Origin: Myxococcus dinghuensis
GTDB taxonomy: Bacteria; Myxococcota; Myxococcia; Myxococcales; Myxococcaceae
DNA length: 64,000 bases
Assembly (NCBI RefSeq): GCF_024198235.1
Contig: NZ_JAKCFB010000004.1
Span: 124,001 to 188,000, forward strand
Direction: 5' to 3'
Shown here: one piece after another, positions 47,953 through 55,715 of the stretch
Layout: every line of letters starts with the position of its first letter
Position numbering within the stretch: position 1 is the stretch's first letter
The notes under the pieces: generated by a model
Databases searched by the model: none
What the model was told of the DNA's origin: nothing
Seen by the model: only the letters and a program-made list of their open reading frames with translations
Program-made: the position numbers and the translations under genes

Positions 47953-50438
47953 TGCGTGGCTCTCAGGGTGGGCCCCATCCTCCGCAGGGAGGACGGGAGC
48001 GGCATGGGTTCTTTCGGCGGCGGCGTCCCCCACGCCAGCGGCTGGCGCAGGGGCGCGTCGCCCTCGGAGACGTACAGCAGGCGGTTGGCGCCGTCCTCCC
48101 AGGTGAACTTCCCCGGGCCGCTGTCGCGCACGAGCTTGTACTCGAAGACCCCGCCCACCGGCAGCGACAGCGTGAAGGCCCCGGCCTCCGGACGCAGCGA
48201 GCGCTCGGGCTTCCACCCGCCCAGCTCCGGCCCGCTGCCCACCAGCCTCACGGACGCGTCGTCCGGGGTGAGCACCACCTGCCGTCGGGGCCCCTCGCCC
48301 CGCCCGCCCGCCCGCGCCCGGTCCACGAGCGCCGCGAAGCCACCCGGCGTCGCGGGCCGCAGCCGCAGCGCGCGCACCTGCCCCGGGGCCACCGTCTCGT
48401 GGAAGAGCGGCGATTCCGCCAGCCGCCCCAGCGGGGACTCGGTCCCCGTGAACGGGTCGACGCCCCGCCCCGTCCCGGCCAGCGCCTCGGGCAGGAACAA
48501 CAGCCACGGCCGCGGGCTGGCGTTGATGCCCACGACGACGGCCTCGTCCGGCGTGACGCGGGCGAAGGCGAAGAAGTCCTCATGGGCGGCGAGCACCATC
48601 GTCTCGCCGCGCATGAGGGCCTCGCTGCCCCGCCGCATCGCCAGCCACTGGCCAATCCACGCGCGCAGCGGGTGGTCCGGCGTGAAGCGCATGTCCCCGC
48701 GGTTGTCCGGCTCCTTCGCCCCCGTCAGCCCCTCCTCGATGCCGTAGGTGAGCGCCGGCACGCCGCGCATCGTCAACTGCGCCGCGAGCGCCTGCTTCAC
48801 CCGCTCCACGTCCCCACCACACTCGCTCATCACCCGGGGCAGGTCGTGGTTGTCCAGGAGCGTCACCATCGCCTGCGGCGCGGGGTTGAGCCGGTCGTTG
48901 GTCAGCAGCGCCCCCAGGTGCGACGGCGAGCGGCCCCGGCAGAAGACGTCCACCAGCGCGAAGGCGAGCGGGAAGTCGAACATCGCCCCGAAGCGCCCCT
49001 CCTTCATCACCCGCGCCTGCGCCACCGGGTCGCCGTCCAGCAGCTCCCCCAGCAGCAGGAAGTCGCGCCCGGCGTGGGCGCGCACGTCGTCGTTGTAGCG
49101 GGCCCAGAAGGCCGGAGGCAGGTGCTTCACCGCGTCCAGCCGGAAGCCCGCGGGCCGCACCGCGTCCACCCACCGCAGCGAATGCGACAGCAGGTGCGCG
49201 TAGACCTCCTCCTGCTCCACCGCCAGGTCCGGCAGCCCGTGGACGTCGCGCATCACCAGCTCCGTCGGGTCGCTCCAGTTCTCGATGGGCCCCAGGCCGT
49301 GGAACCACCCCGGCCTCGACGACACCAGCCGCGTCTCCGGGCCCACGTGGTTGAGCACCACGTCCAGCACCAGCCGCATGTCGCGCTGGCGCAGCGCCTC
49401 CGACAGCCGCTTCAGCAGCGCCTCGTCCCCGAAGCGCGGCTCCACGCGGCCGAAGTCATCCACCCAGTACCCGTGGAAGGCGCCGTAGCCGTAGAACTTC
49501 TCCGTGCGCATCTGGAAGACGGGTGAAAGCCACACCGTGCGCACGCCGAGTTTCCGTAGGTCGTCCAGCCGGTCGATGACGCCCTGGAGGTCACCGCCGT
49601 GGAAGGCCTGTGGGTCCTTCGCGTCAACCGCGCCGTCGTTGCGCGGGTCGCCGTTGGCGAAGCGGTCCACCAGGACGAAGTAGATGGCGTCGCCCGCGGG
49701 CGGCGTCCACACCGAACCCCGGTAGGGCCGGGGCTGCGGGGGCGCCTGGGGCTCGGGCTTGGACGGAGGCAGCTCGTCCGGGGTGCTCTTGCCCGGCTCG
49801 ATGCCCTCGCCCGCCGGCGCGTCCAGGCCCGGCGCCACGCCCGGGCCGCCGTCCGTCGCGGGCACCAGCATGGGCGAGGCGAGGAACGAATCGAAGAGCG
49901 ACGCGGCCTGACCCGTGATCTGGCGCGACACCTCGAGCTGCGCGTCGTCCTCGCGCTGCTGGTCGAACTGGAGCGCGGCGCCGTAGTCCTCCTCGTCGCT
50001 GGTGGGCTCCATGGGCGAGGGCGTGCGGCCCGCCGTCGTCTTCACCGACACGTCCCAGGAGAAGCGCCCGCCCACCTGCCCGAAGAACGACACCCGCGTC
50101 TCCACCAGCAGGTGCAGCGGGGAGTCGGGGGTGAGCGCCTCGAGCATCGCGAAGCGCCGCTGGCTGTCCGTCACCTTCGCGAAGTCGGTGGCGTAGCGGG
50201 TGTACGGCACCACCTCCACCTTCAGGTTGCGCTTGCCCAGCGCCTCCGCCACGCGCTGCTTCACGCCGTCCGGGAGGTCCGCCACGGTGCCCCGGCGCAC
50301 GGCGTCGTCCCGGATGTACGCCACCGACACCACCGTGCCCTCGGGCGCCAGCACCGGCGGCTGCGCGCGCTTGAGGCACGCCGTCGTCGCCACCGCGAAC
50401 AACACCAGGGCCCCACACCACCGCTGTCTCAGAACCAT
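47949..50438 (-). CDS. GH13 amylase/neopullulanase lipoprotein with CBM20-like C-terminus
   Basis: This 829-residue lipoprotein has signal LVLFAVATTA-C21. Residues 25-230 are an uncharacterised N-terminal region ending in a Pro-rich linker. The GH13 barrel begins with IYFVLVDRFANGD and has DVVLNHVG, nucleophile near 435 (GFRLDAVKHL), acid/base near 463 (LLGELLDGD) and DNHD near 527. Residues about 716-796 look like a CBM20 starch-binding domain (VRLVGSGPELGGWKPE). It should act on starch or maltodextrin at the cell surface or periplasm. Its ATG lies 10 bases inside the porin gene and its stop overlaps hemE. Confidence 0.9.
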   Translation of the reverse strand: MVLRQRWCGALVLFAVATTACLKRAQPPVLAPEGTVVSVAYIRDDAVRRGTVADLPDGVKQRVAEALGKRNLKVEVVPYTRYATDFAKVTDSQRRFAMLEALTPDSPLHLLVETRVSFFGQVGGRFSWDVSVKTTAGRTPSPMEPTSDEEDYGAALQFDQQREDDAQLEVSRQITGQAASLFDSFLASPMLVPATDGGPGVAPGLDAPAGEGIEPGKSTPDELPPSKPEPQAPPQPRPYRGSVWTPPAGDAIYFVLVDRFANGDPRNDGAVDAKDPQAFHGGDLQGVIDRLDDLRKLGVRTVWLSPVFQMRTEKFYGYGAFHGYWVDDFGRVEPRFGDEALLKRLSEALRQRDMRLVLDVVLNHVGPETRLVSSRPGWFHGLGPIENWSDPTELVMRDVHGLPDLAVEQEEVYAHLLSHSLRWVDAVRPAGFRLDAVKHLPPAFWARYNDDVRAHAGRDFLLLGELLDGDPVAQARVMKEGRFGAMFDFPLAFALVDVFCRGRSPSHLGALLTNDRLNPAPQAMVTLLDNHDLPRVMSECGGDVERVKQALAAQLTMRGVPALTYGIEEGLTGAKEPDNRGDMRFTPDHPLRAWIGQWLAMRRGSEALMRGETMVLAAHEDFFAFARVTPDEAVVVGINASPRPWLLFLPEALAGTGRGVDPFTGTESPLGRLAESPLFHETVAPGQVRALRLRPATPGGFAALVDRARAGGRGEGPRRQVVLTPDDASVRLVGSGPELGGWKPERSLRPEAGAFTLSLPVGGVFEYKLVRDSGPGKFTWEDGANRLLYVSEGDAPLRQPLAWGTPPPKEPMPLPSSLRRMGPTLRATQ

Positions 50439-51925
50439 CCCTCGGCCTCGATGGCGACCACCGAGTGCCAGTGGCGCTCGGGGCCGACGTACGTGTTGTA
50501 CTGGTTCAGGCTGTCCACGAAGGAGTTGCCGAACGCCGCGTGCTGCGTGGAGTACTGCAGGCCGTAGAGGAGGCGAAGGCTCGGGCGCGCGTAGATGCCG
50601 CGTCCCGTCGGATTCAGGACGATGCCCACCTTGCCCTGCCACGTGTTGCGCGTGTCGCTGTCGCCGTACTCCAGGCCGCGCGAGTCCGGCACGCCCCGGG
50701 TGTTGGTGAAGACCGAGTCCACGTGGTTGCGGTACAGGTTGCCGTTCTGGCTCTGCTCGGTGGCGATGCTCGTCTCCGCCAGGAGGTGCACCCGCTCGGT
50801 GAGGAAGTACTGCAGGCGCACCACGGTGGAGGCGATGAGCCGGTCGTCGTCGCCGGGCTTGATGGCGTTGTCGTTGTTGTAGGCGTAGCCCACCCACACG
50901 CCCCAGAGCGCCTCGAGCTTGTCGGGGATGAGCTTGATGTACGCCTCGTTGCCGAGCGACACCTCGTAGCGCTCGTCCGTGAGGTCCGCGATGAACACGG
51001 TCCAGTCCCGGTCGCGGTAGCGCTCCGTATACGACTGCTCCGGGTGCTTGCGCTCGAAGGTGACGTAGAGGTTGTCCCAGACGAGCGGCCCCACGTTGCC
51101 GAAGCCCAGGTAGCCGATGCCGCGGAACGACAGCGCGCTGCGCGGCGAGAGCCGGGGCACCAGGTCCTCCTGGCCCGGGTTCGCCTCGAAGTAGCGCGCC
51201 ACCACCTCGCGCCGCGCGTAGTCCTCGTAGGTGATGCCGTCGGAGGCGTAGAGCGAGTTGCGGTTGCCGCGCACCTTGGGCTCGTAGCCGAGCTGGCCGC
51301 GCACGCCGACCTCCAGGTGCCCGGGAATCAGCCGGTAGCGGAACGACGCGGCGCCGGTGAGCACCGTGTTGTACTTCTGGGGACGCAGCGTGTAGCCGCT
51401 GTCACCCACCGCCAGGAGCACGTCGAAGCGGTCGCCCTGGTACGTGCCGGACAGGCCCACCGTCTCCCAGAGCAGCGTCGCGGGGCGCTGGTCGTAGATG
51501 TGCAGGTCGTTCCACCGGTCCTCGAGCGTGCCCAGCTGCCACGTCACCCGGTCCAGCAGGATGTTGCCGGCGCGCACGAACAGGTAGTCCGCGCGGAAGT
51601 TCAGGAACGAGCCGTTGCCCGGGTCCGAGCCCCGGAAGGACGTGCCGGAGAAGCGCGTGTGCACCTCCGCCCACGTCTCGTCCGTCCCCGGCGAGGCCTG
51701 CAGCACGTCGAGCCGCAGGTTGAGCTCGCCGTAGGGGCTCTCGTTGAGGAGCCGGCCGTAGAGCCAGTAGTAGCCCAGTTGGCCCGACCCACCGGAGAAG
51801 TCCGGGCGGGTCATGATGCGGAAGTAGCCCGCGGCGCCGAAGCGATCTCGGGTGGCGTCAGCCAGGGATACGAGCGGGATGAGCAGCAGCAGGAGAGCGC
51901 CGAGGCGCGCGGGCAGGACTCGCAT
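50429..51925 (-). CDS. Outer-membrane beta-barrel protein, probable maltodextrin porin
   Basis: This 498-residue protein has a signal peptide (VLPARLGALLLLLIPLVSLADA) and then alternating amphipathic strands rich in Tyr, Trp, Arg and Gly. It ends in phenylalanine (EAEGWF), as outer-membrane barrels do. I do not see LamB-specific motifs, so the family is open. Its place between isoamylase and amylase lipoprotein genes and opposite a maltodextrin ABC importer makes a glucan porin the best guess. The ATG at 51925 is preferred to a GTG at 51949 because it starts the signal peptide directly. Confidence 0.72.
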   Translation of the reverse strand: MRVLPARLGALLLLLIPLVSLADATRDRFGAAGYFRIMTRPDFSGGSGQLGYYWLYGRLLNESPYGELNLRLDVLQASPGTDETWAEVHTRFSGTSFRGSDPGNGSFLNFRADYLFVRAGNILLDRVTWQLGTLEDRWNDLHIYDQRPATLLWETVGLSGTYQGDRFDVLLAVGDSGYTLRPQKYNTVLTGAASFRYRLIPGHLEVGVRGQLGYEPKVRGNRNSLYASDGITYEDYARREVVARYFEANPGQEDLVPRLSPRSALSFRGIGYLGFGNVGPLVWDNLYVTFERKHPEQSYTERYRDRDWTVFIADLTDERYEVSLGNEAYIKLIPDKLEALWGVWVGYAYNNDNAIKPGDDDRLIASTVVRLQYFLTERVHLLAETSIATEQSQNGNLYRNHVDSVFTNTRGVPDSRGLEYGDSDTRNTWQGKVGIVLNPTGRGIYARPSLRLLYGLQYSTQHAAFGNSFVDSLNQYNTYVGPERHWHSVVAIEAEGWF

Positions 51926-51964
51926 GGACGGGCCCTGCTTATAGCGCACCTCGGCGGCCTGCCC

Positions 51965-54406
51965 CTACTCCGCGCGCAGGACGACGATGGTGCGCTCCGG
52001 CACCCCGTAGGTCGCCCCCGGCACCGTCACCGGCGCGTCCAGCCACGCGTTGCCCGTCTGGCGCGCGTCCAGCCCCACCGCCGACAGGTACTCGGGGCTG
52101 TCGAAGTACGCCTGCGTGTCGATGAGCCGCTTCCACGTGCGGCCCGCGGGCAGCGTGAACTCCACCGCGCGCGGCTCCATGTTGATGAGCACCACCAGCT
52201 CCGGTCCGTACGACGTGTCCGGGTAGTGCATCATGAGCTGCTTGCTGTCCCAGGCCACGTCCTCCGTCGCCTGCGCGCTCTTCCAGACGAGCGGCGAGCC
52301 CTTCTCGTAGTCCGGCGGCGCGAACGCGTACGCGTGCTCCTTGCGCAGGCGGATGGCGGCCTTGACGAACTCGTACATCCGGTGGCGCTCGTCGCGCGCC
52401 AGGTAGGCGCCCCACTGGTACCAGTTGAAGGCGTTGTCCGCGCGCGTGGAGTAGGCGTTGTTGTTGCCCAGCTGCGTGCGCATCCACTCGTCGCCGCCGA
52501 GGATCATCGGCGTGCCGTGGCTGACCATCATCGCCATGAAGGCGTTGCGCATCATCTGCCGGCGCAGGCTCTCCCCGCGCGCGTCGCCCACCGCGCCCCA
52601 GTTGCGCGAGCGGTTGTGGTCCTCGCCGCTGACCTTGTCGCAGAAGGGGCTGTTGGGCGTGTCGCAGCACACCGGGTTGAGCGGCCCGCACTTGTTCTGC
52701 TTCGTGTCGTACGCGAACAGGTCGTACATCGTGAAGCCGTCGTGCACGGTGATGAAGTTCATCGAGTGGTACGGCCGGCGCCCGTTGCGCACGTACCACT
52801 CCTTGCTGCCGTACATCAGGAACGCGCCGTCGGCGGAGCCGGGGCGGCCGCACAGCGAGCCCTCGTTGGAGTTGAGCTTCCAGTCGTCCCGGTTGATGAA
52901 CGCGCGCCACCAGTCGCGGAAGCGGCCGTTCCACTCGTACCAGCCGTTGCCGGGCTGGGTGAGCGAGTTGGGGAACTCGCCCATGGGCATGCAGTACCAG
53001 CCGCCCGCGCTCCAGGGCTCCGCGATGATGCGCGTGTTGTAGCGCTGGAGCACCGGGTCATCGATGATCTCCTGCAGCACCGTGTTCCGCGGGTCGTCCC
53101 AGCGGTTGTAGTCCTGGTCGCGCTCGCCCAGGATGGGCGCCAGGTCGAAGCGGAAGCCGTCGACGTGCAGCTCCTCCGCGTAGAAGCGCAGGCTGTCGAT
53201 GATGAGCTTGCGCATGGGCCGGTGGTTGGGCCGCGTCTGGTTGCCCACGCCCGTGTTGTTCCAGTACGTGCGCCGGTCGCCGTTGAGCCCGTAGTAGGCC
53301 TGGTTGTCGATGCCGCGGAACGAGTACAGGCCCGCGACCTCCGCCGGGTCCAGCGACTCCAGCGGGTCGCCCGGCATCACGTCGTCCGTCTCCAGCTTCT
53401 CGCGCCACAGGCCACCCTCGCCCGTGTGGTTGTAGACGACGTCGACGATGACCTCGATGCCGCGCTTGTGCAGCTCCTCCACCATCCACTTGAACTCGTC
53501 GACCACCTGGTGCGGCTGCTTCATCGCCGCGTAGGACAGCTCCGGCGCGAAGAAGTTGATGGTCTGGTAGCCCCAGTAGCCGCCGTCCAGCGGCTTCTCG
53601 TGGATGGGCAGCAGCTCCACCGCGGTGATGCCCAGGTCCTTGAAGTAGTCCGCCTTCTCGCCCATGCCCCGGTAGGTGCCCGGGAAGCGCACGCCGCTGG
53701 CCCCGTCCGCCGTGAAGCCCTTGGCGTGGACCTCGTAGACGATGAGGTCGTTCCAACCGTGCCCCTTCCAGTGCTCGTCCTGGCGGTTGTCCCGCCACTG
53801 CCGCTCCACCTCGCCCCAGGCGTAGCTGCTCTGGGTGATGACGCTCTTGGCGGACGCCGCGTACGTCACCTCCGTGCGCGCCGGGCCGCTGGCGGTGCTG
53901 CCCTTGGACCAGTCGTGATCCCGGTGCAGGGCCTTGGAGTACGGGTCCGTCAGGAGCTTGTTCGGGTTGAAGCGGTTGCCGTAGGCGTCCGCGTCCGCCT
54001 TGAAGCCGTGGATGGCGCCGGGGAACCACTGGGGGTCATACTCCCAGTTGGGGCCCCAGGCGCGGAAGCCGTAGTGCTGCCCCAGGCCCACGCCCTCCAC
54101 GTAGACGTTCCACACGTCCCCGTAGCGGACCATCTCGTAGGTCCGCGACGGCCGGGTCACCTCCGGGTCGTCGAACAGCAGCAGCTCCAGCCGGGTGGCG
54201 TTCTCCGAGTAGAGGGCGAAGTTGACCCCCTGGTCCGCGAAGGTCGGCCCCATGTAGCGCATGCCCTCCACGTCCTCGACGGAGTAGCTCGGGGCGCGGG
54301 CCTCGCTGTGGTAGAGCCGGACGTAGTCGCTCTCGCTGCAGCCGAGGGCGAACAGGATGGCGACCAGGGGCGCGCCCCTCGGGAGGAACGAACGGGCAGT
54401 GCTCAT
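51965..54406 (-). CDS. Isoamylase-type debranching lipoprotein (GH13)
   Basis: This 813-residue lipoprotein (LVAILFALG-C23) has an N-terminal CBM48-like domain (GVNFALYSENATRLELLLFD). Its GH13 barrel is of the isoamylase/GlgX kind: VYEVHAKGFT, DVVYNHTGEG, nucleophile near 420 (GFRFDLAPILGE), acid/base near 465 (AEPWSAGG) and VHDGFT near 556, then SHGTPMILGGDE. It should cut alpha-1,6 branches of glycogen or amylopectin outside the cytoplasm. Four cysteines cluster in the NKCGPLNPVCCDTPNSPFC loop, as expected of an exported enzyme. The ATG is at 54406. Confidence 0.93.
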   Translation of the reverse strand: MSTARSFLPRGAPLVAILFALGCSESDYVRLYHSEARAPSYSVEDVEGMRYMGPTFADQGVNFALYSENATRLELLLFDDPEVTRPSRTYEMVRYGDVWNVYVEGVGLGQHYGFRAWGPNWEYDPQWFPGAIHGFKADADAYGNRFNPNKLLTDPYSKALHRDHDWSKGSTASGPARTEVTYAASAKSVITQSSYAWGEVERQWRDNRQDEHWKGHGWNDLIVYEVHAKGFTADGASGVRFPGTYRGMGEKADYFKDLGITAVELLPIHEKPLDGGYWGYQTINFFAPELSYAAMKQPHQVVDEFKWMVEELHKRGIEVIVDVVYNHTGEGGLWREKLETDDVMPGDPLESLDPAEVAGLYSFRGIDNQAYYGLNGDRRTYWNNTGVGNQTRPNHRPMRKLIIDSLRFYAEELHVDGFRFDLAPILGERDQDYNRWDDPRNTVLQEIIDDPVLQRYNTRIIAEPWSAGGWYCMPMGEFPNSLTQPGNGWYEWNGRFRDWWRAFINRDDWKLNSNEGSLCGRPGSADGAFLMYGSKEWYVRNGRRPYHSMNFITVHDGFTMYDLFAYDTKQNKCGPLNPVCCDTPNSPFCDKVSGEDHNRSRNWGAVGDARGESLRRQMMRNAFMAMMVSHGTPMILGGDEWMRTQLGNNNAYSTRADNAFNWYQWGAYLARDERHRMYEFVKAAIRLRKEHAYAFAPPDYEKGSPLVWKSAQATEDVAWDSKQLMMHYPDTSYGPELVVLINMEPRAVEFTLPAGRTWKRLIDTQAYFDSPEYLSAVGLDARQTGNAWLDAPVTVPGATYGVPERTIVVLRAE

Positions 54407-54441
54407 GCGGGCGGGGGACCTCTAGGATTCCGGACCGGTCT

Positions 54442-54471
54442 TCCATAACAAGCCGCTTCGAGGGCTGACAA
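54442..54471 (-). promoter_or_regulatory. Possible promoter of the isoamylase gene
   Basis: On the minus strand TTGTCA (54471-54466), an 18-base spacer and TATGGA (54447-54442) lie 36 bases before the ATG. Confidence 0.45.
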
Positions 54472-54540
54472 GGCAGGCCCCCCCGTTTCACCCCTCCGTG
54501 CACCGGCAACTCCCGGGGGGAATCGTCCGAAAATGACGCG

Positions 54541-54570
54541 TTGCACCCAACCATGGGGGTTTGGGTAAAG
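54541..54570 (+). promoter_or_regulatory. Possible mal promoter and overlapping operator
   Basis: TTGCAC (54541-54546) and GTAAAG (54565-54570) could be -35 and -10 boxes 18 bases apart. Between them ACCCAA (54545-54550) and TTGGGT (54561-54566) form an inverted repeat, which would place a repressor inside the promoter of the malK operon. Confidence 0.4.
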
Positions 54571-54626
54571 CGCGAGGCACCGGATAAGGTGCGCGGCCAC
54601 TCCTCCCCCACTCTTCCGAGCGCGTC

Positions 54627-55715
54627 TTGTCCGAAGTCATCCTGAGCGGAATCAAGAAGTCGTTTGGCGCCAACCTCATCGTCAAGGGCGTGGACCTCCA
54701 GGTGGGCGAGGGCGAGTTCCTCGTCATGGTGGGGCCCTCGGGGTGCGGGAAGACGACGCTCTTGAGGCTCATCGCCGGGCTGGAGCAGGTGGACGCGGGC
54801 GAGGTGCGCATCGCCGGCCGCCGGGTCAACGACGTGCCGCCCCGTGATCGCGACGTGGCGATGGTGTTCCAGTCCTACGCCCTCTACCCGCACATGACGG
54901 TGCGGGAGAACCTGGCCTTCGGCCTGACGCTGCGGAAGTTCCCCCAGGTGGAGATCGACCAGCGGGTGGCGGAGGTGGCGTCGATGCTGGAGCTGAGCCA
55001 CCTGCTGGACCGCAAGCCCAAGGCGCTCTCCGGCGGCCAGCGTCAGCGCGTGGCCATGGGGCGGGCCATCGTGCGCCAGCCCCAGGTCTTCCTCTTCGAC
55101 GAGCCCCTGTCCAACCTGGACACCGCCCTGCGCGTGCAGATGCGCGGCGAGCTGGCCCGGCTCCACCGTCGCCTGGGCGCGACGATGATCTACGTCACCC
55201 ACGACCAGGTGGAGGCGATGACGCTGGCCACCCGCGTGGCCGTCTTCAACGGAGGCGTGCTGCAGCAGGTGGGCCCGCCGCTGGAGCTGTACAACCGCCC
55301 GGCCAACCGGTTCGTGGCGGGGTTCCTCGGCTCGCCCGCGATGAACTTCCTGGAGGCGCGGCGCGACGGGCAGCACCTGGTGGGCAAGGGCTTCACCCTG
55401 CCCGCCCCCGCGGACCTGTCGCCGGACGCCGCCCGGGTGCTCGTGGGCCTGCGCCCGCAGGACCTGCGCGTGGCCGCCCAGGGCCCCCTGACGGGGACGG
55501 TGGACGCGGTGGAGCGGCTGGGGTTCGACGGGTACGCCTTCCTCACCACGGAGTCCGGCCCGGTGGCCGCGCGCTTCGACAGGGGCACCGTCGTCTCGGT
55601 GGGTGACAAGGTGTCGCTGCTGCCCATGTCGGACGCGCTGCACGTCTTCTCCGAGGACGGCGCCACGGCGCTGCGGCACCCCGCGGACCGGGAGTCCCTG
55701 GGGGTGGCGTCTTGA
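54627..55715 (+). CDS. malK: Maltose/maltodextrin ABC transporter ATPase MalK
   Basis: This 362-residue importer ATPase of the MalK/UgpC group has Walker A GPSGCGKTT, a Q-loop in MVFQSYALYPHMTV, signature LSGGQRQR, Walker B VFLFDEPLSNLD and the H-loop YVTHDQ. Its C-terminal OB-fold (about 240-350; VLVGLRPQDLRV) is the regulatory domain typical of sugar importers. The start is TTG at 54627. The stop overlaps the TTG start of the binding-protein/permease fusion gene (TTGA). Confidence 0.93.
   Translation: MSEVILSGIKKSFGANLIVKGVDLQVGEGEFLVMVGPSGCGKTTLLRLIAGLEQVDAGEVRIAGRRVNDVPPRDRDVAMVFQSYALYPHMTVRENLAFGLTLRKFPQVEIDQRVAEVASMLELSHLLDRKPKALSGGQRQRVAMGRAIVRQPQVFLFDEPLSNLDTALRVQMRGELARLHRRLGATMIYVTHDQVEAMTLATRVAVFNGGVLQQVGPPLELYNRPANRFVAGFLGSPAMNFLEARRDGQHLVGKGFTLPAPADLSPDAARVLVGLRPQDLRVAAQGPLTGTVDAVERLGFDGYAFLTTESGPVAARFDRGTVVSVGDKVSLLPMSDALHVFSEDGATALRHPADRESLGVAS

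Noticed and set aside
50465..54448. A 1327-codon plus-strand frame across the porin and isoamylase genes
   Set aside because: The minus strand has complete coding sequences with signal peptides and catalytic motifs here. The plus frame has none.
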